NCBI GenBank assembly: GCA_036874045.1
Contig: CM072335.1
Coordinates: 1,942,001-2,006,000 of the forward strand
Reading direction: 5' to 3'
Origin: Cymodocea nodosa
Lineage: Eukaryota; Streptophyta; Magnoliopsida; Alismatales; Cymodoceaceae
Length of the DNA: 64,000 nt
Positions 36,812-49,062 of the stretch are shown here, in pieces (the stretch's first letter is position 1; each line of letters begins with the position of its first letter). Position numbers and translations under genes: made by a program. The notes beneath the pieces are model-generated. The model was not told the DNA's origin. It worked only from the letters and a program-made list of their open reading frames with translations, and made no database searches.

Positions 36812-38601
36812 GATACGAATGATTCAGCAACAAGGGAAGAGAGCAAGCTTAGCATGCACGATAGACAAACATATTTTTCTTTTTTTAGAGGTAATTAAGC
36901 AATTAATGGAGGAGAACTAGAAACTTCTGCTAGCTAGCTAGCTAGCCAGACAACTTCATTATAAGTAAATGTGGTGGTTGTGCTAGCTCATTCTTGTACG
37001 AGGCTGGCTTGTCTCATCCCCACCAAGTAATGGTGAGTAATCATGCATGTGTGGAGTATCATATTGTCGATCGTCTCTTGGGTGCTAATCGTTGGTATTA
37101 TTATATGTAGAGTAGATAGACAGCACCTTTTATCGATTCTAATCTCTGATTCAAATCACTGTAGCTGCCATTAAAGCACAGAAAACAGGTCATCGTCTAT
37201 GTGACTCAGATCACTGTAGAGATATCGTAGTTTCTTAACAGTATTGGATTGAGGACCACGGCAATGACTGGAATATCGAGTGGTGATTTCCCAGAACAAC
37301 ATATCTGCGCCGCTATTGCAGGTACGGTGTCTGGATTAATTGGATTCGTCACGGGCGGGCTGGCAGTTGAGTTGAGTTGGATCCTGCAGGAGAGAATGAT
37401 TTTTTGGCAGCGGTTCTGAATAAAAGAAACATCGAACAAAATCTACAAGAGGGGAAAATATTGGGACCGCTTTCCACTTGCACTCACGGGGGAGAACAAC
37501 AACGATGACATTACAATTTTAGTTATGGTCCTGCTCCTACCAAGTACCAATCGTTACCAACCACCAAATAATTACCTACCATAAACTATCCTCAGTTAGC
37601 TGGGAATTATAATTGTTTTCGGCTGATGACGACGATGGTATGTGTTTGTTTCTCGACGACGATAGTGATGACGAGGGTAACAGCGTTAGCTCGCCCGTTG
37701 GTGGTACGTTGCCTTTCACATTTATTTAGACGACAAAACTTCGTTTGTATCGACAGAAAGACGTCGTCCATCGTACTCGTTTCATGCGAGTCAGGGTTCT
37801 CTGCATCTCCATGTTGCCACGGCAGGTCACGGGCCGAATCAGAATTTTGCATCGGTCCGAGGTTTCCCGCGCCCACTGCCCCTACGAGTCTTCACTACCT
37901 ATCTTTTATTTATTCAATATATCTATAGGCCCGTCAGACCACAAAAACTCACTCTCAATCGATTACAATTACTTAAGTGGTGTCGATTGGACCGTTAGGC
38001 CCAACCCGACAAAATTTTCGCTATCCAATGGAAATAAACTATGTTAACACAACACTAATATTTTTAAAAAAAAAAAATTAATATATCATTTCTAGAAGCG
38101 ATATACTAAAAATATTTACAAAACTTATCTATAAATATTTTTGATATATCAAATTACAAAAGTAATATACCAAACTTACGAAACTTAAAGAGTTTAAATT
38201 AAATTCGACATACTACACAATTAATTCATGTCATTCATTAACGTAACACAAACAAGTCACCAAGTCGTGGACTACTTCCTTTCCCCCCAACATAAACCTC
38301 AACACAATTTCAACCAGATACGATGTCAATCGGACCATACCAATATAACAGGACCCAATTGACACCTCTATACTTAAAGAAAAATAACATTTATAATTTT
38401 CATTAAAATTCAAATCTTCATAAACATAAAAGCCATTTTCATGTCACTGCAAATTTAATAAATCATTTACAAGAAACGATACAAACAAAAGGAGAGGCAA
38501 GAAAATATGAGCTTCAAGAGAAAAACCCGTACACAAACACGAAAAAATCGCCTCGTGGATAAGAAGACCCTATTGTCCCTCCAACGTCTGCATGGCGTTT
38601 T

Positions 38602-38779
38602 CATGAGCAGAATCGCGAAATTAATACAAGCAGTACACAATACAAATAGCAAAGAGCAGCCACGAAATCCAACACGGTATCTAAATTGTGATTTATCATG
38701 AACAGAATTGCCAAATTAATACAAACAGTACACAAAACAAATAGCAGACAGAAGCTACAAAATCCAACACGGTATCTAA
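38602..38779. repeat. 95-bp tandem duplication
   Basis: The sequence from 38602 (CATGAGCAGAATCGCG) recurs from 38697 (CATGAACAGAATTGCC). Both copies run through AAATTAATACAA, CAGTACACAA and AATCCAACACGGTATCTAA. They differ at roughly one base in ten. The repeat may lie in or near the 3' UTR of the NKAP-type gene. Confidence 0.85.
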
Positions 38780-38869
38780 CTCGACATCGACCATCTGATT
38801 CTATGAATATCAAGTTCACGATAAGTAACATTTGTTTGAACATAATGTCAGAAATAAGAAAATTTTCGC

Positions 38870-39135
38870 GGCAAAGAAATAGCACCCATCACGGCTTCTC
38901 ACATCTGCTAAATGAACTGCAGAACTCCACGCTTTTAATACAACCATAAGGAACCAGCTTATATATATCTACGATAGGAAATACGTGGAAAGCTTTCGAT
39001 ACATAGCGACAGCAGTGAAATGGAGCTCCTATCATAAATTATTCCGCATAAGAGCGACAGCTGCATGCAATAATCACCCTCCGGAAACGTACTGGTAGCC
39101 ACTCAGCCTTCACCCAAGGTCGCCATCTGGGACAA
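38870..39135 (-). other. Possible 3'-UTR exon of the NKAP-type gene
   Basis: Just after the NKAP stop codon, GAG|GTATAT at about 41743 looks like a splice donor. A good acceptor with a pyrimidine tract (CATTGTCCCAG) lies near 39133 on the same strand, followed by less AT-rich sequence without a long frame. A spliced 3' UTR is therefore possible. This is inference; the stretch could equally belong to an unrelated transcript. Confidence 0.25.
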
Positions 39136-41769
39136 TGAATATCCAGAGGAAATATTCAACTTGAAATTCAAAGACAATTGACTGGAAAAAGGGTCTCACT
39201 AAAACAAAAACAAACTGTTTTTTAAACTTGACAAGAAGATGTTTACTAAGATTTAAATCCCAATAAAAAGTATAAAATCACACAGCCCTAGTCAACTGAT
39301 TGATTAAAACCAATACCATTACAACGATCCTGTAAGTCTAGGTAATCCAGACATTAACGCAGGAGTCTACGTAAAGAGTTGTGTGACACCGTCCCATAAA
39401 GGGATAATTGTCAAACGGCATGTAGTGTTGTGATGCGGACAAAACATAGAACGCAATATAAATTCATGAAGGCTTAAGTAGATTTGGTTCCAGTTGTTAC
39501 TAATGTGTTGACCATGCTTAGGCCGAAATAAAGCAGACTAATAAAGGCAAAGTTGGATCAGTCAAATAGCAAATAATGAAACACATGAGCTTCCATGACC
39601 ACAGTCTGCAGTTTCTAACACAGCAATTGCACCATAGTTAATAAGGTAGGGGCCTAAGAAGCAAAAAGGCATCACCAAGGTGTTCAGGCGTGATAATTGG
39701 CCAGACATTACAAGCCTTACCACATCCTAAAATCTTAACTACATCCCAACATATGGTATCAGATCTAGTAGGTTTGGCACATTTAAAAGATCAAACTTTC
39801 TATAATTCAAAATATAATATTTTTAATATGCTTAGATGTTAATGTGAACCTAAAATCATGTTATAACTATAATCGTATTCTTTACAGTGTTGTTATTAAT
39901 TATTTGATATGTATTTCAATGTTATTTAATATTTAAGGATCATTTCAGCTAAAAACACATATAACCATACCTTTCATGACCGCGCATTACAAGCCTTACC
40001 ACATCCTATCTTAACTACATCCCTACATATGGTATCAGATCTAGCAGGTTTCACACATTTTAAAAGTCAAAATTTCTACAATTCAAAATATAATATTTTT
40101 AATATGCTTAGATGTTAATGTGCACCTACAAATCACGTTATAACTATAATCGTATTCTTTACAGTATTGTTATTAATTATTTGATATGTATTTCAATGTC
40201 ATTTAATATTTAAGGACCATTTCAGCTAAAAACACATATACCATACTTTTCATGACGCCAAGGTGCCATGGCATCCAAGCTGGGTGTCTACCACATCTTA
40301 CCACCCCTGTTATATATATATGGACAAGAGAAGTTCATCATGTAGAAAACAAAACCTGCATACGCCCGCTAAAGAAAAAACCTTTCACTATGGTAGGTGC
40401 TCTGTGAGAACTCTATCATACAAATCTACTTTGTAGAAAACAAAACTTGATCTTGTTGTGAAGCCAACCCTCTGTATGTGCTTTATCTCACTAAGCTTGA
40501 AGCCTCCATATCTCAACATTTGGTAAATTGACTTTGACCATGAACGATCCACTGCTACTCCACTACAATACCTAAGTGGAAGATGCAATGGAGAATTATA
40601 CCTGAAACTTAACAACCAAAGGAGACCCATCAACCCAAAAAACGATTCCTCTCCTATGCCCTACCACTAACTTTGTCCCACATTCAAACGACAATTTTGT
40701 CTTACTTTATGCTATACAAAAGCAAGAATAGTGTAAGATACAAACCAGAAGTCTTTATATTTTTTTGGATCTCTACCAATTCATGATTTAAAGCATAGAA
40801 ACCTCTTGTCTCGCCCTATTCTTGGAAGAGTTTACTTGAACTTCTAAGGAATATTCATCTCAACTATCTATTAACAAGTATAACTCCATTGAATCTGTGT
40901 ATAATGCCTTTTTTTGATAAAAACAATACAAAAGACAAGATCAATCCTAAACTCATCTTTCTTATCCACCTATTGGCTGTAAATTTTTATATTTGCAATA
41001 TAATCAAACTAAAGCAAAGAAATCCTTATGCATTTCTATAGAACAATTGGAATAATGTCAACCAAGTTCTATTATTTGATCAAGAACGATTTAATGATGA
41101 TTTCCAATCCAATGTGCGTTTTTAATCAAATTTTCAACTGAAACTCATTCAATATGGTTAGAGCTCATGATCTATCTATTTTAGATTAGCATGCAGATTA
41201 TATATAAATATGTTAAATGTAAAGGTCTATTCATTTCCATTAAATTTTTCCCCAATTAATTATGTAGAACAAAAATTTAACAAGAATTACTGATTTTATT
41301 TCCCAAGAGCGATAGATCCCATAATTTCGTTTTTTCAGTCTCCTAAATCCTAACCATTCAACTGAAAAGATATCACACATATCGTAAAAAATGTATGTTT
41401 AATTGTATGAAAACAGCCAGCTTCTCTATTGAACTTAGCTCTGGTTACAATGTAGTGTAAACAAACACCGGATGTGTGTATTCCTAGCCTTCATAGTTTC
41501 ATTTTATACCCCTAGATAAATCTCTCAATTCGAAAAGGATAGACATGGTGCAGAAGATGAATGCATTGAATTATGTGTCTACAATCATCTCTAAAAATGA
41601 CTCAGATGGTTACTGCGTTATCCCTACTACAAGTGCTACTCTGGTAACTGTTTTAGCAATTAGATACTAACAATGACAGCAACTCTTAAGTCCATTCTTG
41701 CGTTGGTAACTATAGAGATAACATTAGAAATAAGAGTCTATATACCTCAAAACATGCCCCAGCACCAAA
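39136..41769. other. Non-coding region downstream of NKAP-type gene
   Basis: Apart from the 279-bp tandem repeat I see only AT-rich sequence with short frames lacking similarity. It may be a 3'-UTR intron of the NKAP-type gene or plain spacer. Confidence 0.4.
39706..40258. repeat. 279-bp tandem duplication carrying a primer-site-like motif
   Basis: Copy 1 (39706-39984) and copy 2 (39985-40258) match closely, including ACATATGGTATCAGATCTAG, TTCAAAATATAATA and GTTATTAATTATTTGATATG. Each copy contains TGGTATCAGATC, close to the plant retroelement primer site TGGTATCAGAGC. The unit may thus come from a retroelement LTR junction, but no polymerase sequence is present. Confidence 0.9.
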
Positions 41770-43329
41770 TCAACCATCGGCAGCCTCTGATGCTTTGGCT
41801 GCAAAGGGATCATGAGTAGGGCCCACATCCTGGCCAATATGTCGGTGCACCAAACGCTGCAAATCCGCCATGACCTTCTGCTCTCGCTTGGCCTTCTCCT
41901 CATAATTAAACATAGCCAATGCTCGCTTGTCCTCGGCACTGTAAACTTGGTTTTCTTTCCTTATACGAATAGCATTCATCCTTTGATGCCTGCTTCCACT
42001 CATCACATACCCCAAACTCTCAAACTTCTGAATCTCCTCTGCGGATAAGCCAACCTCTCCTCTCCTGGGAATACGCTTACCCTGCTGCACGTACTGTGCA
42101 ATGGCATCACCTTCACCGGGCCTGAGAGCACCACCATAGCTTATGTGCCCCTCAGCCCTAGGGAGGGGCATCGGCCCCACAACAGGCTCATTATCCAATG
42201 CAGACTTCTTCTGCGACTCAAGTAGCTCTTTAAACATAAGTGCTTCCCGGACAACCTCCGTGTCATTTTCATTGCCTACATTAGCAACATCTTCTGGATC
42301 TGAAGATTCCTTGGACTTGATTACCTTCTTCTTGCTCCCCTTCTGTAGCCTTTGTTTCTCTGATGCAGTCGAACAATCAGATGAGTAGCTAGAACTCAAA
42401 CTACTGCTTTCATCCTCAGTCGAGTCCCGAGTCCTCTTCCTTCTACCCTTCCCACTTCTCTTCGTTTCCCTACGTTGACGACTTTTCCCAGACTTTCTTC
42501 TTCTCTTCCTTTTATATTCCTCATCATCAGTAGTTGAGTGGCCTGAATTCCCAGCATCATCACTTGAACTATCTTCATCCAAAACCCTTCTGCTTCTTCT
42601 AGCACTCATTCGGGATCGCTTATGCTTCCGAGCATTCTTCCTACCCTTACCACTTCTCCCCCCTTTCTTTGGTTTATCTAAATCTGAGTAAAAATCTTCC
42701 GAATCATCAAACGTAGAATGCCGATTTTCCTTGCTCCTACCACCTCCCCTCTTCTTCTTCGTCCTTCTCCTATAACTATCAGGTTCTGATGATTCGGATT
42801 CAGATACAGACTCTGAATCTTTCGAGACCGACAAATTCCCATCAGAACCATCAGACTCGTCATCCTTGTTCTTTTTCTCTTCCTCCACTTCCACCTCTTC
42901 TTCATCATTCATCTCCACCAACTGCTCATACTTCACCCTCTCCTCCGGAGGTGGGCTTGGAGTGACCCTCCAAATGCAGTTCTTGAGATTCTTTCTCAAC
43001 TTCTGCCTCTTCAACCTCCTGAACTCCTCATAATTCAATCCCTTCAGCTCCTCATCATCATCATCTTCTTCATCATCGCCTCCTCTCCGCCCGCTTCGAT
43101 CTAAGTATGCTTGTTTGGGGCGACCGCGGGTGGGGGCAGAGGTTAGGGTTTCATGCCCGCGCCTCAGCGGTGGGGTAGGGGAACGGCGGAGATGGGAAGT
43201 GGGGCGGTATGGGGAATAAGAAGGAGAAGGAGAAGGAGAACGGGAGTGCCGACGGCGGCGATGGTGGTCGGATCGGCGGCGGAGCTCGACGACCGACGAA
43301 AGGCGTGACGGTGGTTCGCCTCGTCCCAT
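41770..43329 (-). CDS. NKAP: NKAP family protein (MAS2-like), nuclear, intronless
   Basis: One frame of 519 aa. The N-terminus (1 to about 60) is rich in Arg/Ser and [12 protein letters not shown] repeats, as in splicing-linked proteins. A run of acidic residues ([10 protein letters not shown]) and the conserved [20 protein letters not shown] follow. Residues about 150-350 are low-complexity Lys/Arg/Ser/Glu with many likely nuclear localisation signals. Residues about 365-505 form the NKAP C-terminal (SynMuv product) domain, with [65 protein letters not shown] and [20 protein letters not shown]. Animal NKAP acts in transcriptional repression and RNA splicing; Arabidopsis MAS2 is the orthologue and affects ribosomal RNA expression. 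Nuclear location follows from the family. The gene is divergent from the DUF6737 gene, with 534 bp between start codons. Confidence 0.95.
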   Translation of the reverse strand: MGRGEPPSRLSSVVELRRRSDHHRRRRHSRSPSPSPSYSPYRPTSHLRRSPTPPLRRGHETLTSAPTRGRPKQAYLDRSGRRGGDDEEDDDDEELKGLNYEEFRRLKRQKLRKNLKNCIWRVTPSPPPEERVKYEQLVEMNDEEEVEVEEEKKNKDDESDGSDGNLSVSKDSESVSESESSEPDSYRRRTKKKRGGGRSKENRHSTFDDSEDFYSDLDKPKKGGRSGKGRKNARKHKRSRMSARRSRRVLDEDSSSDDAGNSGHSTTDDEEYKRKRRRKSGKSRQRRETKRSGKGRRKRTRDSTEDESSSLSSSYSSDCSTASEKQRLQKGSKKKVIKSKESSDPEDVANVGNENDTEVVREALMFKELLESQKKSALDNEPVVGPMPLPRAEGHISYGGALRPGEGDAIAQYVQQGKRIPRRGEVGLSAEEIQKFESLGYVMSGSRHQRMNAIRIRKENQVYSAEDKRALAMFNYEEKAKREQKVMADLQRLVHRHIGQDVGPTHDPFAAKASEAADG

Positions 43330-43863
43330 CTGTGGGTCGAAAATGAGGTGAGAGCAGGATTCGGTTGTAGAAATAAATAAGGTAAACTCCTAAGCGGAAA
43401 ATATGTTTGATGGTGTCACTGAGAATAATTTCTTCATGGAATTCAATTTTTAATTATTTTTAAACTAAAATTAATGCATATAATTAATTAATTTACAATA
43501 CAATATTGTAATATGTGTTACTCTTTCAATTTCATCTGAATTATATTCATTATGATTTTTCATTTAATTCTCAAATAAAAAAATTTAAGAAGAATTGGTA
43601 AATTTTAATATCTTTAAATTAGGGTTTGACATTTATTTAAATGAAATAAAATTTCTTCATATATTTATATTCATCTATAATAAATTTTATATGATTATTT
43701 TCGTCCTTAGGTATGTAAAATTTGACTCCCAATCTAAATTATGATTTAATAATAAATAATATCACAGAAACGAGGAGGATAAGAAAAGCAAGACAGAACG
43801 GATGCCAAATAACGGTGTCCAAGGCCGATTTCAGCATCACATCCTCGCCGTCGCCCGGTCATC
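43330..43863. promoter_or_regulatory. Shared divergent promoter region, NKAP and DUF6737 genes
   Basis: The start codons of two oppositely transcribed genes are 534 bp apart. The middle (43430-43790) is very AT-rich and the outer parts are GC-richer leader sequence. No convincing TATA box is seen for either gene. A shared promoter is inferred from spacing. Confidence 0.5.
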
Positions 43864-46562
43864 ATGGTTTCCTTCCCTCTTCTCTCACCCCATCCTCTTC
43901 TTCTTTCACCACCACCATCGGTGACAAGCAGTAGACCGTGCCTCCGCCTTCTAATCGCAACCTCAGCCACCACTTACTCCTTTACGCCCACTACCTTCCT
44001 CCTCCGCCTTACCCGCCGGGTGGCCGTCGTCGAATCTGCGCGGGGTGGGGGAGGCCGGAGGGGACCGGACGACAGGGATTTGGCGTTCTTGGATGAGGAT
44101 GGCATGGTGGAGGACATGGACGGGTACCTCAACCACCTTTCCCTCGAGTACGACTCCGTCTGGGACACCAAGCCCTCATGGTACGTGTGCTTGCTGCTTT
44201 TGCAGGTGTATCATGTATGCGACATATCCTGTTGTATGTTGAGTCGTTTCTGGTTGACGATGGTTCTTGATTTTTTATTTTTTGTTGTTGTTGGGGTTCG
44301 TTTTCGTTTGTCCGCAATGGATTGGCGAAGGCGTCGATTGCATCATTAATGTGCCATGCTGCACACTCGTTCATTTTGTTGCTTATTGAGATAAATGTAG
44401 TATCAAATACAAGTCATTTGAAGTTTATTGGAACCTTTTTTCGTTTCTGCTGGCAACTAGTCTCGCATTTGTAATATTTTTATGAATTTATACGATGAAG
44501 TTGGGTCTCCTTGCTCATTGATTCTTTGGTTTTAGCTGGATGCTAGACTTCAACCTGTTAATACAGTCATGCTTATGTGAGGATTCACACCTTCATTCAA
44601 CCTGCTGTCTAGCTATCAAATAATATTTATTTGCTAGTTATGTTTTGCGGCTATGCGATTTTTCTGGAAGATTATGTACGTATAATGCTGGGTCGTGTCA
44701 CTTGCTTCCTTCTTCTTTTTTTCGGATAATGGTAGGTGTTTTTTTGCCTGGATTTAAACCTACTTCCTTTCTCATCATAATGAAATGGAAGTTCAAACTG
44801 TTTTATCCCACTCTTGGTACTTGCTGCCATTGGTTTTTGGTGGGTTTAAATAAGTGATTTTGGAATACATTCACTTTGATGCCTCGAAGGCAACAATTAC
44901 TGATCTATTCATGTGGTTCACTTTCTTTCAATTTTTGCTTATTTTAGGTGAACATTATACTGATGGCCAAAATAAGGACCACAAAGCGAATCCTTTTTAT
45001 TGATCCCTCACTTAAATGATCTTGCTTCGTTTCCCAGGTGTCAACCTTGGACAATATTGCTTTCTGGAGTCACAATGTCTGCTTGCAGCTGGGTATTACT
45101 ACGCTCGATACTAGCCACAGCTATTGTCTCTTGCTTAATTTGTGCTTGGTGGTATATCTTTCTCTATGCATATCCTAAGGTTTGCAAGTTTCCTCTTAAT
45201 TTCGTTATTGATTATTTTGAATTGTAATACAAGTCCTAGATATGAGGAGTTAATCAACAATTACACTTTGCATGTTATTTCTGTTAGTCAACTAAATAAG
45301 TTATTATATATTAAATTTAACATAAATAGAACTCATGTGCGAGATATGCCAAACCTCTTGCACCAAGTAAACAATGTGATCATTGGTTCAACCCAAGGAA
45401 TGGTTACATGATCAAGCTTGTCAAGTGATTGGTAGATCCTGTTATGCAAGTCAACATGGAACTCCAAAATCTTGTAATTAATTTTGAACAAAGTACCTTT
45501 TTTTTTTTGTTCTTACGCATGCTGACTTCTCCTCTCTGCCCATGCAATGTTGGGTGTTAATGTGTAGAAAGCTTACAGATATTGCTATTGAAAACAAGTT
45601 AGTAAAAGACTGAAGTACAACATCTTGTTGGGCTTGATTAGGGGTTTTACTCCTCTGTCCATGCTGTCTGTCACTCAATCACTTCCTGCTTGTACACCAG
45701 GGGTGAAATTAAGGATGTCTTAGAAACTTAGGTTTCTCCACAGATAAAGACATACACTTGTAGGTTGATGCTTGCCTCCAGTATTTTGGAGAATCTCTTT
45801 GCACATTAGATGATACATTGAAAAACTGCTTGCATTATTAAAAAAAAATGTATTTTCATTGTAGAGAAGCAATTTACCCTGGTTTATGAGATATTTGGAT
45901 GACAATGCAAAGTGAAATCCCCCATTGCACACAACAGGAAAAATATCTGGTTGCATGTGCTGCTATTGTCAGATTGGATGCTTTACAATTAGTCACCGTC
46001 CTAACTCATAAGAACTAGAATGCAAATGTGCAGACAATATGAGAGAACAAAACAAACTTTGAAGAGGATTTGGCTTGATGAATATGGAAATCGAACTACT
46101 TGACCACATGGTTACATTTTGCTTGCAGAGATATAGGAGACAAAGGAGGGTGAGCATTAACACAAAAATAAGGTCATTTATTTGAATATTAGGAAACAAT
46201 CTCTTCATTTATGAAGGTAAGATTATGTACAATCAGACCCTCTTTAGATCCTATATTGGTAGAAATCTTGTATGCAAGGTTTGCAATTATTTGGTGTCAT
46301 ATGCCTAGTTTGTTCTCTTTAAACCTTTTCATGATCTTTACATCTAGCCATGCTATCCATTTTATTAGTTCTATGAAATTGTCATGTTAAGTTATTTTTT
46401 GTTAAATTGTTCCTTGCCCCTTCAAGTCAAAATTTTCATATATTTTTTCTAACGTTTATCAAGTATTAACAGGAATATTCTGAGATGATATCTGAAAGAA
46501 GGAAAAATGTGATTGCTGGTATTGAGGACACATTTGGCACTAAAAAGACAGAAAATCCTTAA
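43864..46562 (+). CDS. DUF6737-type plastid membrane protein, 3 exons
   Basis: Exons 43864-44180, 45038-45179 and 46473-46562 join in phase to give 182 aa. The first 50 or so residues are rich in Ser, Thr and Leu with few acidic residues, as in a chloroplast transit peptide. The conserved core is SVWDTKPSWCQPWTILLSG, split by intron 1 inside the Trp codon (TG|G). Exon 2 carries two hydrophobic segments (about 111-127 and 130-151), likely transmembrane helices. Exon 3 encodes a charged tail (YSEMISERRKNVIAGIEDTF) and stops at 46560-46562. Similar small WxxKPxWCQPW proteins occur in cyanobacteria and plants, which supports plastid location; no function is known to me. Reading through intron 1 would give a different 161-residue product, which I do not favour. 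Intron 2 is about 1.3 kb. Confidence 0.85.
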
Positions 46563-47039
46563 ATTTGAAAAACTATGAATTGCTATTTGGATAAAGACCT
46601 TGTCTATGTAAAAAAATCTCAATTTTTGTCATTCTTTCTGACTTAACTAGGTTGCCCAAAAGTTGCCCCAGGTTGTACTTTTCTTTTGTTGGAATGAAAG
46701 CTTCATTCATATGGCAGATACATAATACATCATGATTCATGAAGTTCCAAAAATATATTACAAGACTCACAGGACTTCACAAAAGTATTACAGCAGCAAA
46801 ATATTACCTTTAATTTCTTAGAAAACATTCTAAATCACCGTTACTGTTTCAGCTAGTATGTGACATTATAAAACTGGCTCAACACAAAAAATCTTTACTG
46901 ATCTAATCTTTTATATTTGCCAGGGTTCTAGTAGAATTTAGATGCTCCCTTTGTATTAGTAACTGGCTTGCTTGTGTACCATTGCATCAACATTGGTTGG
47001 ATACCATTATGCATCATATCATATGGTTACAGGCAAGAA
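46563..47039. other. 3' flank of DUF6737 gene
   Basis: Probable 3' UTR and spacer. No coding sequence recognised. Confidence 0.4.
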
Positions 47040-48060
47040 AGGACGCCCTTGGCACAAGCACAGTCTCTGAACAGGTGAGAACTTGATTCCAGGATACTTC
47101 AAACACAAATGACTTATTCATTATTAATGGATTGAGTAGAGCTCCTAAGCTTCTCCCTTGTTTCCAAATGCACCATGTATGAGTAGCCAAACAATGGTTT
47201 GCAAGGTTGAAGAAGACTGTAAAACATCATGGAGCTATTTGGAAGATACGCAATACCAGTTTGCCTCACAACACCAAGAATTTTTTGTCTGCCTTTCCAA
47301 GTGGACGATTTTCCACCTGTGGTGTGGATCTGGTGAATACATGGGTGATAATACTCATGGTAAAATAATTCTTGTATAGGTGGATAGTGTAAGGCTTCTG
47401 TAGGTTCCTAGTAAAGGGGGCTAGATTTGACATACAAGGATCATGAATACCAAGACCTCTAGAGTGTTTACGTAATTGTAAAGATGACCATTTTTAAATG
47501 GCCCTTATGTAAGGCAAAGGTTGGAATTCTCTTTGATTCCACCAGAACTTCCAGAGAATCCTGTGGATGCCCAAGCATAAACTTTTACTGATTAAGGTGT
47601 TCGACATATTGTGTGTACCCATAAAAGATAGGACATTCTTCAAGAGAATTGTTCTTCCAGCTCTAGATAGCAACTTAGCATGCCAACCTTGGATTTTGGT
47701 TGGAGTTCATTTTCTTCATATGATTCTGCCATCATGACTGTTATTGGGAGAGATAGAACCTCCAAGGTAGAGTAGATCCTTTTGTGCTTCCTGAATTTTA
47801 AAATCTGTCTTGATTTGACTCTTAAGATGTTCATTGACATCACGACCAACTGATATACAAAATTTATGGGATTAAGTTGGACACCAAAGCACATATCAAA
47901 GATATCAAAAGTTTCTTGAATTACGACAGTTTATGTAATGTGCTGCTTCCAAAGATCAACGAGTCATCTGCAAATGCAAGGTGTGTGAAAGTAGGACCAT
48001 TTTAGGTTGCTAAAAGACCCTAATATTGGATACTCCAAATGGAATTATCACAAAGGCTGG
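47040..48060 (-). mobile_element. LINE fragment (RT and zinc-binding part), decayed
   Basis: Minus-strand frames hold pieces of a LINE ORF2. Near 47990-47950 is a HTLHLQMT/LAFADDS-like reading around the RT catalytic box. Upstream at 47894-47640 is a frame with NPINFVYQLVVMSMN and LEVLSLPI pieces resembling the RT thumb. Near 47260-47040 is a Cys/His-bearing part like zf-RVT. Stops and shifts are frequent, so it cannot be active. It sits between the converging 3' ends of the DUF6737 and lipoxygenase genes. Borders are approximate. Confidence 0.6.
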
Positions 48061-49062
48061 TTAAAGCTCCATGGTTAATAGGAAGTCATAGCTTGTGCTT
48101 ATGCTTGTTATGTTTTTTGTATGGTCATGCAGAAGTTGTTTCAAGCTTCACATCATTTTTATCTTTACTTACAAGTATCTAACCTATCATGAAGAAAATT
48201 ATGATCACTGTTTTTTTTTATTCCATGGCAGTCAATACTCACTGATGAGATATTGTTATTTCATTCTCCTGCTGAACTTCGTTTATGTTGCTTAAGCTGT
48301 TATAGACTGTATTGTTTCAATGATTTTTGCAACATAAAATGCAGAAATTGATCTATGTAAGATATCATGAATAAAGTGCAAAAGTTAATCTATGAGATGG
48401 AAATATGGTTCGTCTGCTGCTTGGATGGAGGAGTCATGGAATGTGTTTTTTAATGTTGTAATGGTGAATGGCTAGGGGAAGTGATGTTGGTGTTAGGGAG
48501 GATAGAAATGGGCCTTGGAGAATGTGGAATCGTAGGCAAACGCTGGGGAAATGTACTGGAACTACTGGAACCTTTTCTTCATACATGGAGGGGGTGTTTT
48601 ATAGAAGGAAAGGTATACTGTCTTTTGGATCAGAATCAATGATGAGATGGACAAGGGATGTGGCATAAGTGGGGTTAGGATGGCTAAACCACTTTAAAAT
48701 AAATCTCAAATCCATTATTGCCAATGAAACTTGACATCCAGATAAAATTCTCTGATGGAAATGGTCCAAAGAAATTTAAATATCATTTTAATAATTTTCA
48801 ATGGACAAATTTGGTTGTTTGAGTAGGTGTACCAATGGACAAATTTGCCATATTTGAGTAGGTGTACCAATGAAAAAATATACTAATTCATACAATATAT
48901 AATGAACATATGGTTCCAATTACATTTTATGTTGTAAGAGTCATGTACTTAGACATGACCACTTTGTGCCACTCATCCTGCTTTTACAAGAGATGGAATT
49001 TTCAACAAAGTGGAAGCATATTTTTTTGGCACTAAAATGGGCAGCTTAAACATTTGAATTAT
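48061..49062. other. 3' flank of lipoxygenase gene
   Basis: AT-rich spacer; the right end probably contains the lipoxygenase 3' UTR. A short imperfect repeat (ATGGACAAATTTG...TTTGAGTAGGTGTACCA) occurs twice at about 48801-48870. No gene was recognised. Confidence 0.4.

Larger units (their letters stand above)
34849..38601. other. Non-coding, microsatellite-rich region
   Basis: No frame in this stretch resembles a known protein. It holds several microsatellites and repeat-like sequence near 35040-35330 and 37930-38350 with AACACAA...CAAA..GTCA motifs reminiscent of LTR debris. The GC-richer patch at 37620-37900 has overlapping open frames on both strands without recognisable similarity. Confidence 0.4.

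Noticed and set aside
37620..37930. Overlapping open frames on both strands in a GC-richer patch
   Set aside because: Neither frame resembles a protein, no splice context or promoter is evident, and the flanks are repeat-like.
43864..44349. 161-residue reading of the first DUF6737 exon straight through intron 1
   Set aside because: The conserved KPSWCQPW core is only formed by splicing 44180 to 45038; the read-through part is AT-rich and without similarity.
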